This document shows positions 1 through 10,697 of a DNA stretch of 64,000 nt, in pieces. This stretch comes from Paramacrobiotus metropolitanus. Lineage: Eukaryota; Tardigrada; Eutardigrada; Parachela; Macrobiotidae. The stretch is from assembly GCF_019649055.1 (NCBI RefSeq), contig NW_026570264.1:1011525-1075524 (forward strand), in the 5' to 3' direction. Under the pieces are notes generated by a model. That model was not told the origin of the DNA and ran no database searches. It was given only the letters and a program-made list of their open reading frames with translations. The translations under genes and the position numbers were made by a program. Each line of letters opens with the position of its first letter. The first letter of the stretch is position 1.

Positions 1-1038
1 TAGGAGGAGTTTGTTTTTGAAAATTGCACAGGGGTCTCGCGACGGGCCTGTGCGTGCATCATGAAAAAAAAAATTTTAAAACTTAACTGTCATGCAATTT
101 TTGACTTGAGAATATTTACAGATATTGTACAGTACGTACATGCTGAGCGCACGTACAAGTACTGTACACCGCACCACAATACCATCTAAAATTCTTTAAC
201 AATTTTCGTTTTCCATTGAATTAGGTGTACATTATCCTTTTTTCCGTGCAAAAGAGCAAAATTAATATAGATTTTGGTTGGACTCAGGGTAGGTAATGTA
301 TCATGCGTGAACGTACAGATCAGTATACGAGTACAGCATGACTTCGGATTCCGTCCGGGTTTTTTTATGGGTAAATCAGGCAAAGCTGAAAATATACAAT
401 AATACGAGTATCTATAAAATTTCCGGGCAAGTTACCTGTATGTCAAGTACATGCAGTTGTCGATGACGAATATAGAATGACACAGTGCAGCAGAAATCAA
501 TCGTACAGTACCCGGCTAAAAATAAACTGCATATTATTTTGACATCGACTGAAGGGCGTAAACCTTAAAAACGGTAAAAGGCAAAAATTAATGCGACCGC
601 ATACTAAGTTCAGATCGAATTATTTAAGTATTTCGCACTCCTTTGTTCTGCTAACTGGAAAGAATATACAGCGTTAAGCAACTGCGTGTATGCACTTACA
701 ATTTTACAGTGTGCCGCACTTATGTAAGTATCTGCTTTCACTTACCTCACGCTAATGTGACATTAGCGTTAGTGATTTTTATAACCTTTGCGTTCGAAGT
801 TGCGTTTAGATAAAGATTTTGAACTCATTACAGTATTGCAAACAACTACATGAAGTTATTCGTAAAAACACATCGCGAAGGAACTGCAGAGTATGTAAGT
901 TATGATAGCAATTATCTAAGTAATATATAGATATTAGACTTATTTTATTGAATTAATCCGATGGTGGCTTCAGACCAAGTACTGCTAAAGTCAAGCTCAA
1001 CTTCATAACCTTCTAGAAAACAATAAAGCAGAACTTGG
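1..1038. other. AT-rich intergenic sequence
   Basis: No supported gene is seen. The sequence is AT-rich and contains many short GTAC, CTGTAC and GTACAG words, a habit that recurs through the first 44 kb. The last bases before 1,039 may already belong to the decayed LINE that follows. Confidence 0.5.
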
Positions 1039-2254
1039 TTGGAGTCGAATTATAAAAACGCCAGTTTCCTAATTCGGTTAGGGTACTGCAAGTTTCGGCA
1101 GTACGAGTGCAAGTGCTTACATGTACCTGCAGAAATGCAGAAAACGCAGAAATACAGTACGTCTAAGATTGGTTACCTGTCATTTCCGGCGTTCCGCCAG
1201 GCAAAGTACGTACTGGGCCCGTTGCTATTTATTTTGTACATCAGTGACTTATTGCTGCACAGCAGTTTCGAGATTGAAGCATTTGCGGATAATACCATTG
1301 CTCACTGCCGTGCGAAAACGAAAGCAGCAGCTGCTGAGAACTGAGAAGCTCTACGATGCGCTGGAGACGGCAGCGAAGTGGGTTGAAGAAACCAGACTGG
1401 CAGTAAATGTGAAAAAGTGCGCGGCTGTGTTTATTTGTACCGAACAGAAGAACCGAAAAGAAATCGACCCGCAGGTGAAGTTGACGGTTGAACGGTCAAA
1501 CATTGCTTGTAAGCAGCATACAACGTACAGTACTTGGGCATTGAAGTGGACCACAACCTGCAATGGACTAACAATTGTAAGCAGTATGTGAAAGTGAAGG
1601 GAAACACCAACTACGGCTTTTCAAAAGAGCAGGTGTGAAATGCCCGGGCCCAACATCCCCCAACGAGTAACCATGCACTTGGGGTATGTCCAGCCATACA
1701 TAAGTTACTGTGTGTTGGCCTGGTCATTAGCGTCTTTGGGAGAACGGGAGAAGTTGATAGAGCGACAGCACACCGCTTTACGGACCTTCACGGAGGATGC
1801 GGTTTGGGTAACACCGCAACTTTACGAACAGCTGGGCATAGTTCCAGCAGTCCAGCGATAGCGCCAGAAGGAAGCAGTGTGGCTGTACAAGATCCGCAAC
1901 CGGGTCAGTTTTGACTGCCAGCATACATGTGTGACTTTGTTCCATACAAGGACATTAGCACGAGGTACGACTTCCGCCGGAAAGAAAGTTTTGATGTACA
2001 TGCTGCAGAACTACGAACTGGAAAGACAACCCTGGCGATGAGGCTGAAAAATTTGTTTAACAAAGTAGTGGGAAGGGGGGGAATGGGCTGTTTGGTTGTG
2101 GATCTGTTGAGACTTTCCTGTCCTTGTTGAAATAAAAAAAAATCATGTAGTTCTTATTATTTTTTCTGTGTTTGTGCAAGTATGTATTGTACTCACCAGA
2201 CTTCAAAGTGTCTCAAGGGTTTGTCTGCTCAATGGAATAAACTAAACTAACTAA
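1039..2254 (+). pseudogene. Decayed non-LTR retrotransposon (LINE) reverse transcriptase
   Basis: Fragments in several plus frames match the C-terminal half of a LINE (jockey/CR1-like) reverse transcriptase. Around 1,216-1,260 the reading GPLLFILYISDL is the typical fingers/palm motif. It is followed by FADNT, where the family normally has FADDT, so a catalytic aspartate is lost. Further on come a helix with AAKWVEETRLAVNVKKC, a diverged version of the family's YLGI motif, and YVQPYISYCVLAW with LIERQHTALRTF near 1,685-1,790. The parts lie in different frames, separated by stops. The sequence ends near 2,254 in a short ACTAA-type tail (taaactaaactaacta), a common LINE 3' end, so this is probably a 5'-truncated dead copy. 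Family placement within LINEs is inference. Confidence 0.7.
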
Positions 2255-2521
2255 ACGGGATGATACGTAATATCATACGACCAAAAAATTTTCCGCGAGT
2301 ACAGGAGTAAAGGTAAGCTTGCAGCGAACAATCAATGCAGAATCAAGAATGGCAAAACAAACGGCATAACTTGGTATTTCAGTTATGTCAAAAGCTGGAT
2401 TTATCGTCATTAGTTCGTGTGCAAGGACCGAAACGCTACTTGCACAGCCGGTGCGGCAAAGCATGGTGACCGTTGTGGAGCCCCATCTTAGCCATCACAC
2501 CACGTCTTCCATTTTACAGTA

Positions 2522-2698
2522 CTATGTGTAAACTAGACTAAAACGTTGCCTGAAGAAGACTGTAGATAGAGTTTCCCCGCTAACTTCACGGATCTTCGGG
2601 CCGACGAAACGGATCAGTTCAGCGACGGCCGTCACAAATGTTCCGAGTGCTACGACTGCCAGAGATAGAAAGGTATCCCAAATCCTCAACGAAAGCAT
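2522..2698 (-). pseudogene. Short coding-like fragment, related to 32,221-32,403
   Basis: A 58-codon minus-strand reading frame contains LGTFVTAVAELIRFVGPKIR. A similar run (FSEPIRFFGRKIR) lies in the minus-strand fragment at 32,221-32,403, and the DNA of the two is also visibly related over roughly 120 bp. A plausible splice acceptor (gggtcacag) lies upstream near 2,727. The peptide is hydrophobic and amphipathic. I do not recognise the family. It could be an exon of a lineage-specific gene family or a coding relic inside a dispersed repeat. Confidence 0.35.
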
Positions 2699-2738
2699 AC
2701 GTCCGTTGTTTAATGTTTTCAGCCAACTGTGACCCTAT

Positions 2739-3495
2739 ACATTTGCCGATCTCACATGCACGCTAGCTGGATAAAAGCCGGAAATGCATAGCGTCACCGG
2801 CTGAATGAAAGCCGGACGGTCACAGTGTCCCAAAATGTCGACCATCTCTCATGGGAATTAAGATCATATCATCCAGCTGTTTGCAGTCCTTGACTAAGCG
2901 AAGCGACAATGAAAAATGTGGCGTTCTTACGTCGGTCACTGTCGCATTGCCACTAAATGGACACCTGCATGGTGGCCTCTGTTACCAACATAAAAAATGC
3001 TAAGCTAACGAAGTCACCAGCAGTATATGCACTAGTAGAGATCCAACTCAGCTTAAAATTACTGTGGGCTCCTCTGAATCAGAAGACGTCCGCAGATCAC
3101 CGTAACTTTTGCCCTTAAAGTTTTTTCTAATAAGTACTGTAAGCTGGGCTTCGAATCGTATACAACGTCGGCAATATTTATTTATGTGACTAACAAAAAT
3201 CCGTAAGTACGTGATTTGTACAAACCTATCGATGAGCCGCACATACAAAGGGCGTGCCACAAATAAGTTTCTATATTTTGCCCCCGCCATTTTAAGACAT
3301 ACACTAAAAATATATTTTTCGTTACATACGTCATTTGATTATGTAAACTATCCCGGGCAAAAGGAGTCAGAAGCTCAGTACTTCACATGAAGTGTTGACC
3401 TTTACCATTCGCGAATTCACGGCATATGGCAAAAGCTGCAGTACGGTGCAACACTTAACATGAAGTATCGACTGAATTAGTTATATCTGTATCTA
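2739..3495. other. Intergenic sequence, no gene seen
   Basis: AT-rich, with only short open frames that show no recognisable motif. The run cttaacatgaagtatcga near 3,455 resembles cttcacatgaagtgttga near 3,381, a weak local direct repeat. Confidence 0.4.
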
Positions 3496-4431
3496 CAGAG
3501 GGTTATTCAGCCAAGTGTGGTCACTTTTTGGAAAATTTCTGCTTAGCCGTTGCAGGCTTATTTTACTTTTTTAAAAATTTTATCAGATAACCACAACATT
3601 TAATCATATTCTGAATTCAACCGAGCCAAGATTTCGCTATCCTGTAGCCCAGGAAAAAATTAAGTTTATCCCCCCCATGTTGGCAACAGTTGACCAGTTC
3701 AGCTATAGGAAATGGATTCCCTTTACTCAAAATTAATTTAAAATTTGGGTTTTCGCCATAATCCATTGAAAACCTGTCAGGGGTTTCGAACAATCCTTTT
3801 TCAGAAGGAATTACTAGTTTTTTCGATCAGGAAGCAACATCCTTGTTTTCTCAGCAGTGCTCCCGGGAGCACATCTCTGGTTCTGGATGACTTCTTCCTC
3901 TCTGCCAGGCTTAATCCGCGGAGCGTCCTTTTCGATCAATGAACATTGTAAATTGTGAAGAAAGACCTGCGTTACAACTTTAGTTTGTGGAGGAACGAAA
4001 AGGATAGCTATAGCTCCGTGAGTAAGAATTCGCACAATGAGCATGGCTCCTGCGAGTGTCTTCCTGTTTTCGCGTTTTTTCCAACCGTCCTACCGCAAGA
4101 ACGCGCAAGAATATGGAATCGTTTTTGCTATGAAAAATATTCGGATCGTCGTTTTTTACAATTAAAACCATCCAGATTTGAAAAGCAGACGATCCTTTTA
4201 AGGCCAGATCATCGAAAGCCAAATTTTGCCTGGTCAAAGGTTTAGAGTCGGAGTCTTTAGGTCAGTAGCCAATCTTGCGGGCTGTTTAAGCTCGATTGTC
4301 ACAAAAATTTGCAAAAAGCATCAAAACTAATTTGTCATAATAAAACAATTATTAGAATCTGACTCTGCGCTACAGCTGAATTATAGGAATTTTTTTAATG
4401 CGCTGACCACACTTGGCTGAATAACCCTCTG
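3496..4431. mobile_element. Tc1/mariner-type non-autonomous element
   Basis: The left end at 3,496 starts CAGAGGGTTATTCAGCCAAG and the right end at 4,431 is its reverse complement. The match continues to about 28 bp (…TGTGGTCA). The element is flanked on each side by TA (3,494-3,495 and 4,432-4,433), the target duplication of the Tc1/mariner superfamily. The 936-bp body has only small broken ORFs and no DDE/D transposase motif, so it is probably a deleted or non-autonomous copy mobilised in trans. Confidence 0.75.
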
Positions 4432-4433
4432 TA

Positions 4434-5669
4434 TAATATTATGTGGATATACAGTATACTAGTACTACTTTACAGAACTTTGGGTAAAATTTAGACGTAC
4501 GCCATTTCCTGGAGACAGTGTACCCAGTAAGCGGTAAATGCACACGTGCAAGCTTGTCCGGTAATTTCCTACGTAAAGGTACAGCTAGCGCGAAGTTTGC
4601 GCTTAGAACGATGGCCACATCACTACGTTTATTAAAATCTCTAATTAATGCGCTCCGCAGGTAGATTGTCGCTTACTGCACCGACCATTTTTTAGCCACC
4701 TTCCGCCAGGCAGTTATGATGATTGTCATAAAATTATATGGAGTGTACCAAGCCACCAGCCAGCCAAATGCAAGTTACGTGTTTAAACAATATGGCGTGG
4801 CGCGCCGCAGTGTGAAGTTTGGCATAACACGCAAAATTGTGTAAATCGCTGCATTGATTCGTCAGAAATTACCGGAAAAGCATGTACAAATATACCGCAT
4901 TTTGTTCAGTCGAATACAAGTAAAGCAAAATACAAGACAATTGATTGCACGATTTTCCAGCTACAAAATTTTGTGGAAACGTTTCAAGGAGCTCGAATAA
5001 TACTACCATAACCTTATTTTGGGTGCCCCGGCAGTGCTTTGGGTACGAGGGTGCTCAGGAGGGAAACCGCGTGCTAAATAAAACCGCTACAGCTGGTACT
5101 GACAATGATGATTGCAATTTAAACAATAGAAGCTGTTTAACTTTACCTGTTCGGCATTCGCAACTTTTTCTCTGCTTTCTGTTTCCACAGCTTAGGACGA
5201 AATGCTCGCATACCCAACATATCCACATTCAGTACGCATGCATCGCAGTGCTCTGCGACTGAGTTCAAATTAACCGGTTCATACAGGTGCACTGCACCGA
5301 ATGCGTACAAAATGCTGGATCTAGGGTTATGCGACCATTTCGTCCTAAGCTGTACTCTACAGGCTGATTCATGGTTACAAACTCGTTGCGCAGCTAAATG
5401 ATTCATGGACTCAGCTGCGCAACGCACGCAACGCTAAAGCTGTCCATGGTATAATAGTACTCGTACATAGTGTACGTGGTTTTTCTACGAGGTATCTGGA
5501 ATTTGTACTAATCAGCAGATCCAATCTCCATTCGATAGGGATCCAGCTAGTGATTGCGCGTCTACAGTCTACATTTCTGTAAGAGTGAACTTTTCGATAA
5601 TCCAGATATTAGTATTTAGTTTTTGAGTGTTTATCGGTTTTTTTATTCCTGTCAGATCGATCTTCCACC
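4434..5669. other. Intergenic sequence upstream of a secretory exon
   Basis: No convincing gene. A 105-codon plus ORF at 4,945-5,262 and a 94-codon minus ORF at 5,143-5,427 overlap on opposite strands and show no domain. An inverted pair around 5,190-5,215 and 5,336-5,355 (cttaggacgaaatg and catttcgtcctaag) suggests another small inverted-repeat element. Confidence 0.4.
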
Positions 5670-5776
5670 ATGGGTCTCCTTCCCGTCATTCCTGTGGTGA
5701 TTGTGTTGATCTGCGTCCAAAGCATCTGTAGTTGTCCCGTTCAACAACAACGGAATCTTACTATTGCGAAATGTAG
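5670..5776 (+). CDS. First coding exon with a signal peptide
   Basis: The ATG at 5,670 sits in a good context (tccaccATGG). It opens a classic secretion signal: Met-Gly, then a hydrophobic stretch (LLPVIPVVIVLICV), then small residues before a likely cleavage site near SICSC. The exon ends at one of two possible donors: after 5,772 (aaat|gtaggt, phase 1) or after 5,776 (gtag|gtaaac, phase 2, the better donor). Phase 1 fits an acceptor at 18,567 and phase 2 fits one at 18,538, both in front of the Ig-type exon downstream. This may therefore be exon 1 of that gene, across an intron of about 12.8 kb. The linkage is inference; it could belong to another gene. Confidence 0.55.
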
Positions 5777-5973
5777 GTAAACTGGCTTTTGGTAGGATAA
5801 TTTCGTTTTCAACTCTTTTTCCACACGATGTTGCACTTAAATGGAACGATTTTGCGCATATTACTTTCGTTCTTGCGGCCGATGAACTGGACTGTCACGT
5901 GATCATAGATGAGACGCTTAAAGCACGGAGCTTACGGGCCGATCGTGTGCCAGTGAATGCCATAGACTTGTAT

Positions 5974-6143
5974 GTACTGTAGCGGCTCCACCAAGTTATA
6001 CCACAGAGTTTGTGTACGGGGAAACAGTACCCAGAGTGTGTGCATTAATTATGCACGCGATGCATGGGCATGCACACGCTGCGCGGATGCAGTTTTCCCA
6101 TACACGAACTCTGTGGTATAACTTGGTGGAGCCGCTACAGTAC
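5974..6143. repeat. MITE-like hairpin with 50-bp arms
   Basis: Left arm 5,974-6,023 (starting GTACTGTAGCGGCTCCACCA) and right arm 6,094-6,143 are inverted copies with only about three mismatches. They are separated by 70 bp that itself contains smaller palindromes (TGCAT…ATGCA). This is typical of a MITE, or of a long hairpin transcript if expressed. No clear target duplication was found. Confidence 0.75.
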
Positions 6144-6255
6144 GTCCAGGCCCGCGCTGGCGTTTTTTGGGTAGGGGGGGCGGAAGGCCGCCGGTGGGCG
6201 GATTTTAGCCAAAAAACCGCCGGGGGGGCGGACGATTTTTTTGGGTCCGCCGGGG
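6144..6255. repeat. GC-rich low-complexity block, left member of an inverted pair
   Basis: G-rich degenerate repeats of a GGGCGGA-like word, beginning caggcccgcgctgg. A C-rich counterpart at 7,618-7,745 ends aacgcgggcctg. The two are roughly inverted copies and bracket 1.4 kb that contains the membrane-protein exon and a long palindrome. Similar cgggcctg ends occur near 45 and 15,325. Confidence 0.5.
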
Positions 6256-6758
6256 GGCGGATTTAATTTTTTAAAATTAATTTTAAATACTTAATTTACC
6301 AGTTACCACTAATTCCGTTGTGGTCTTGTGGACAGTCACAAAAACCTGTAGATTTATTGCAGATTAACTAACAAAATAATGAGCATTCAAATTCAGTTTT
6401 TACGTTTATTCACTGAATTTCACACTCTACACTGTAAAAACAACAATACCGCCCGTAAGCCAAAAATACTGTACTGTCTGTACACAGGTAAAATTAAAAA
6501 AATACCAGAACGCAGAAGCTCCTAACATTCCCACAGTGCGCAGCCGAAATCGCCAGAAATAATCAAACAAATTGTAGTTATTATAAAAAACTGAAATGGC
6601 ATCGGGAAGTAGGCTTCCGTGGTGAGAATACTGTTCCACTCCTTTAATCCAGGAATCTGCGCAATACAGCAAATTTGGTTATAAATTTAAGTTGGAACCA
6701 TTAGAACCGTGAAATCAGCTACACAGCCTACATGTCAGACAGACTCACCAGTAAATAT

Positions 6759-7153
6759 TCAGGCTGGCAGTGGGGAGGCCTCCAAATGTTCTCCCTTTGG
6801 AGCACTCACGCTACGCCGGTGCCGCAGCAGAACTGTGTCCTCTTTGGGCACAAAGGTGGCTCGGTCCAACGAGGACGTCGACGAGGATGGAGATCCATCA
6901 CCAGCAGCCCGCAATGGCACTCGCTTTCCGCGAAGCCATCGGGAAACCACGTACAGCAACAGCAGCAGCAGCAGAAGAAGCAGCGCTGCCAGTGCGCAGT
7001 ATCCCAGAATAGCTGCTTTACTGTACGGGTTTCCCCCGCCGCCATGAGAATCCTCCGTGGTGCTGTAGCTGATGGTGCTGCGGACGGCGGGCGGGCTGCT
7101 GGGACTGGGAGATCGAGTCGTCGTTGGCATCGCAGACGCAGGAGCCCAACTGA
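6759..7153 (-). CDS. Last exon of a single-pass membrane protein
   Basis: The minus-strand frame is open from an acceptor in the palindrome at 7,153-7,198 (ttttcag, exon from 7,153 or 7,149) to a TGA at 6,759-6,761. The order is a Ser/Thr/Pro-rich segment (PTTTRSPSPSSPPAVRSTIS), one transmembrane helix dominated by leucine (about ten consecutive Leu after GYCALAA), then a basic juxtamembrane stop-transfer patch (SRWLRGKR) and an acidic/basic tail. This is the usual C-terminus of a type I cell-surface protein with a mucin-like stalk. The N-terminal exons would lie at higher coordinates and were not found. On the minus strand an AATAAA lies at 6,410-6,405, about 350 bp past the stop, and could be its poly(A) signal. 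The protein family is not recognised. Confidence 0.6.
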
Positions 7154-7198
7154 CTGAAAATTCTTATGTTACAAATTTGTAACATAAGAATTTTCAGT
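7153..7198. repeat. 46-bp perfect palindrome at an intron end
   Basis: The half-sequence ACTGAAAATTCTTATGTTAC AAA is followed directly by its exact reverse complement with no spacer. On the minus strand the palindrome supplies the ttttcag acceptor of the membrane-protein exon, so the 3' splice site sits in a self-complementary block. Confidence 0.85.
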
Positions 7199-7394
7199 TC
7201 AAAAGTACCTTTTGAGGAAAACGAAATCCTCGCCGAACGACCATGGCGCACAAAAAGAGTCGAAATAACAAAATAAAAAATTAAAACAGATGAAAGTTAA
7301 AAGTTTGCAAGCAATCAAATGCACTAGCTGCAAGCCGTGTATGGAATGGTCGAATGGTGAATGCGCTCGTACAAGTGTGAGTGGCTGGCCAGTT

Positions 7395-7520
7395 GACGGA
7401 AATTTGTACAGTGCAGCCAGCCGCTACAGGCGCTACTCGTTGCACAGCTTGCACTTGACGGAAATGTGTGTTCGTATTGTACAGTGCAGCCAGTCGCTGC
7501 ACTGTACAGATTTCCGTAAA
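7395..7520. repeat. Imperfect repeats with a 12-bp-stem hairpin
   Basis: The phrase tgacggaaat…tgtacagtgcagccag occurs near 7,395 and again near 7,456. The second copy continues into a hairpin at 7,478-7,508: TGTACAGTGCAG, loop CCAGTCG, then CTGCACTGTACA. GGAAAT and ATTTCC lie outside it and extend the symmetry. Confidence 0.6.
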
Positions 7521-7617
7521 GTGCAGGGTAGTGTACAGCAGTTTTACAGACAAAATCCAACTACCAGAAATATAATAAAAAAACTAAGAAATGCAATTTA
7601 ATTTTTATTCAAAAATA

Positions 7618-7745
7618 AAAACCGCCCCCACGGCGGACCTTCTGTCAGGTAACTGTCAAACGCGCCCCCCCCGGCGGCCATAAATCTAGAAAGGGGGGGG
7701 CGGCCGCCCCCACCGCCCCCCCCTCCAACGCGGGCCTGAGTACGT
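7618..7745. repeat. C-rich low-complexity block, right member of an inverted pair
   Basis: C-rich runs with CCGCCCCC words, ending aacgcgggcctgagtacg. It is roughly the reverse complement of the block at 6,144-6,255. Together they may be the ends of a 1.6-kb composite element. Confidence 0.5.
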
Positions 7746-8145
7746 CTCCCTGAGCGGCTGGCAAAACAGCCTGCTATGTTATGAAATTGGTCGCCTCGCA
7801 GTGTTGCATCCCATAGACTCATACGTTAAGCACATCGACTTGTGTTTTACACATTTTTGAATAGAACCATGCAATCGATATCTCCAACGATAGAGAAAAA
7901 ATTAAGAGGTTTTTCGATACCAAACAAGATCCCATTGATGGCGATTAAGCCAAGATATTCCCATTTCAAGTTCTCGTAGACATAGCATAGGACCTACCCT
8001 GACCATGCTTCAATGCTGTGTCTACGAGGAATCCCTAACGGCTCTGTGTTGCCTTACTCGCTTTTAACAGCACCTTATTTGGTTTGAAAAATCTTCTTTA
8101 TTTGTTGCCTAATTTTTAAGATATCGGTTAGTTAATTCTGTTGAG

Positions 8146-8300
8146 AAATAAACGAGGTGCAAGTGTTTGAGGTTAACACAGGAGTCAATGGAGAAAATAA
8201 CGACGAGGCGACCAATTTCACAGCACAGAACGGCGTTTTGCTGTCGCCTGACAACCGCCCGCTGCAGGCGTACACGGTTGAGGCAATCGACTGCCCCTAA
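8146..8300 (+). CDS. Candidate exon of an unknown gene
   Basis: The plus frame is open from a possible acceptor (ctgttgag|aa) to a TAA at 8,298-8,300. It reads with a coding look: EVQVFEVNTGVNGENNDEA, then NFT, NGVLLSPDNRPLQAYTVEAI. It has one N-glycosylation sequon (NFT) and balanced composition, unlike the surrounding AT-rich DNA. A donor-like ACG|GTTGAG at 8,275 offers an alternative end. The family is not recognised. Confidence 0.35.
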
Positions 8301-8528
8301 TTCAAACCATCTAATAACATTCATTCTTCATCTTTTGCCAAAACATTTGTCATCGTATAGCATAGAATTTTTCTCTCTTTCTTTTTGAGCTATCGCGCAA
8401 CCGTGTCTGATCGCACCTTACAGAAATATTTTTGGTACCGTAATTGGATTAACATTAACATAGTATACACTAACATAGTATACATTCCGGCGCCTCATCT
8501 ACAGTCCCGTGACTTTTTCATTTCTTAG

Positions 8529-8647
8529 GCTTGTATAAAGTCGGTCCTGGTAGAACATACTTGCCTAAAACTGTAGAAGCAAATAGAATACCAGAATTCT
8601 ACGTAGAAACTTGTGCTGATATCATGAAGACGAGGATGTTTGTGTAA
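8529..8647 (+). CDS. Candidate terminal exon of an unknown gene
   Basis: A strong acceptor (ctttttcatttcttag) precedes a frame reading LYKVGPGRTYLPKTVEA, then NRIPEFYVETCADIMK, ending in TAA at 8,645-8,647. It looks like coding sequence and lies 230 bp after the candidate exon at 8,146-8,300. The two do not join in phase if the first ends at 8,275, so joining them is unproven. Function unknown. Confidence 0.35.
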
Positions 8648-10682
8648 CGCTGAGAGCACCCAACATTGTTGGTCATTGACTCATTGCTCATTATGACCGT
8701 AAGAAAATCGTGTTTCTCTGTGCATGCATATGAAATCCATGGTATGACACCGCGTGATGTACCGTCCTTACGTTGTCCGTCGGTTCGTATGATTTCATTT
8801 CCGGCTCGGCTCCGTGAGATCAGAGCATGAGTCACCGGCTTTCAGCTGGCTGTACAATTGATAGACACAGCGGCATTATCCCAGCATCCCATAGGAAGTG
8901 GGATTTATTGTTGTGTGTTTAATAAAAGTAACAAAATCTTTTGGTGGATGCTGCAGCACGGTTGTTTGCACGCGGTTAGGCTGCGTGCGCCGTGCAAGGA
9001 GGTCGGAAACGGGTTTTGGCTGTGTGCACGGCTGAATTCTTCTTAAACCGTTTAAATCTTTGTACGAATTATTTTTCTAAAGCCAAAGTTTGGGTTGGAA
9101 TATGACAGCGGAAACTAAGTGCCTAATTGCGTAATTTTCTGATGAAATTAGATCAGAGACGAAAGGGTGGATGTGGTCAGGGAGCGGTGCCAAAACCAGT
9201 GGGGCGTTGTTGGGTTTCTGTGCGGTAGCATTGCCCATATATTGGCTAATTCTTAGTGGTGCTCAAATGTAGCTTAACATGGTCACCGTGCTACCCTCCA
9301 CCCATGTAACAAAAGCGTAACGGTTACGTCGGACCACCTCACACCCACGGCCTTTACGTAAAACTTGAATCGCGCCTTTACGGGTTTTCCGGGAACGGCA
9401 ACATGTAAGCAACAAAAGGGAACCAGAAACGATACGAGGATATTTAAAGGTCAGATTCGATGCCATCAACATACCGGCAGGGTCAACAAAAGTCTGACGA
9501 AGATAAAAAAATTGTTTTATTTATTGTATACCTGGATCGTGGCATACTACAAAATACAGTTTGTCCCAAAGGCGGCTGAGAAACCTATGACAAAAGGCAG
9601 TGGAATTACAATCTAGGATTCAAAACTATTTAAACGTAAACGCGAGATTCCGTGCATAGAGTCAAAAGCCATGGCGACCTCTTGCGCACGCATTCAGGCT
9701 GAGCCAACACACCCAGAAAGGTCACCAGTGCACGCATCCAACGTCCGTTTTTACCCGTGCACGCAGCACTTCGCTATTACCTCCTTTCCTGATGCGTAAT
9801 TTACCGCTTGGCGCTTGGTTGATTAGTTACGCTTTTCGTCGAATTCTTTGCTTTGTTTCAAAAGTTATTTTACTTAAATTTTCTTGTTCTTGTTGGCAGT
9901 TTCGCTAGTTATTTTGAAGGTACTAATGTGAGGCTTTAACTGGACACGGAATGTATTATTATACAGAGTAGTACAAAATGTCACCGCAGCCTCCTTGCAC
10001 CCGGGACCGGTGGCTGAACCAAAATGGCGGTCTGTTTTACCCGACTGCACCGGGTCTGTCCGATGTTTAAGCGGCATCGTTTCGGCTTTATTCGAAAGAG
10101 CAATGTTTACAGCATACATAAGCTAAAATCAAGCCAACATTTGTATACAAAGGTTACGCATTATACTGTACAAAGACTTGTAAAGAAAAAGTACCCGTAG
10201 AAGGTATTAGCGTGGGGATTCTTCGCTACTTCCATGGTAATATGGTTGCAGACTTGCAGTGAAACGTAGGTCGACCGTTGCAGTTGGTGACGGTAGCGTA
10301 GCGCACAGCGGTACTTACATACCTTGGCGGGTGGAGTACATACAGGATACTTGTAATCGATAGCCCCGCCACCGTGTAATTTATTTGACTTGTTCCACGA
10401 TTTTACAAAATAAAAAAGAATAAAACGAATCTTATCTATAATTTTATTCAGTCTTCGGTGATGCGAATTCGTGGCAATGAAATGTCGTAAGGCTCAAGAA
10501 TTTTCTGTATACACAAAAAAATATTGTTATGTCACATACGGTCACGAACGTCTGCAGTTGCGCTCACTGGTAGACAAGTGTTTATGTAACTGTTGTGAAC
10601 CATCTTAACGTAGTAATTTGTGTCTAAAGACGTCTGTTTTCTGTGCTCATTTCTCTGCGCGATGCTGAAGTGGTTGAACAAA
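8648..10682. other. Intergenic sequence, no gene seen
   Basis: AT-rich, with only short opposing ORFs, the longest about 83 codons at 9,365-9,616. I found no domain, RNA gene or clear mobile-element end. A single AAAGGTCACC word occurs at about 9,719. Confidence 0.4.
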
Positions 10683-10697
10683 TCAGTTCCTGTCATG

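Noticed and set aside
6732-7157. 141-codon plus-strand ORF with Gln and Arg runs
   Set aside because: Its runs are the antisense of the Leu/Ser runs in the membrane-protein exon, which has a much more natural protein.
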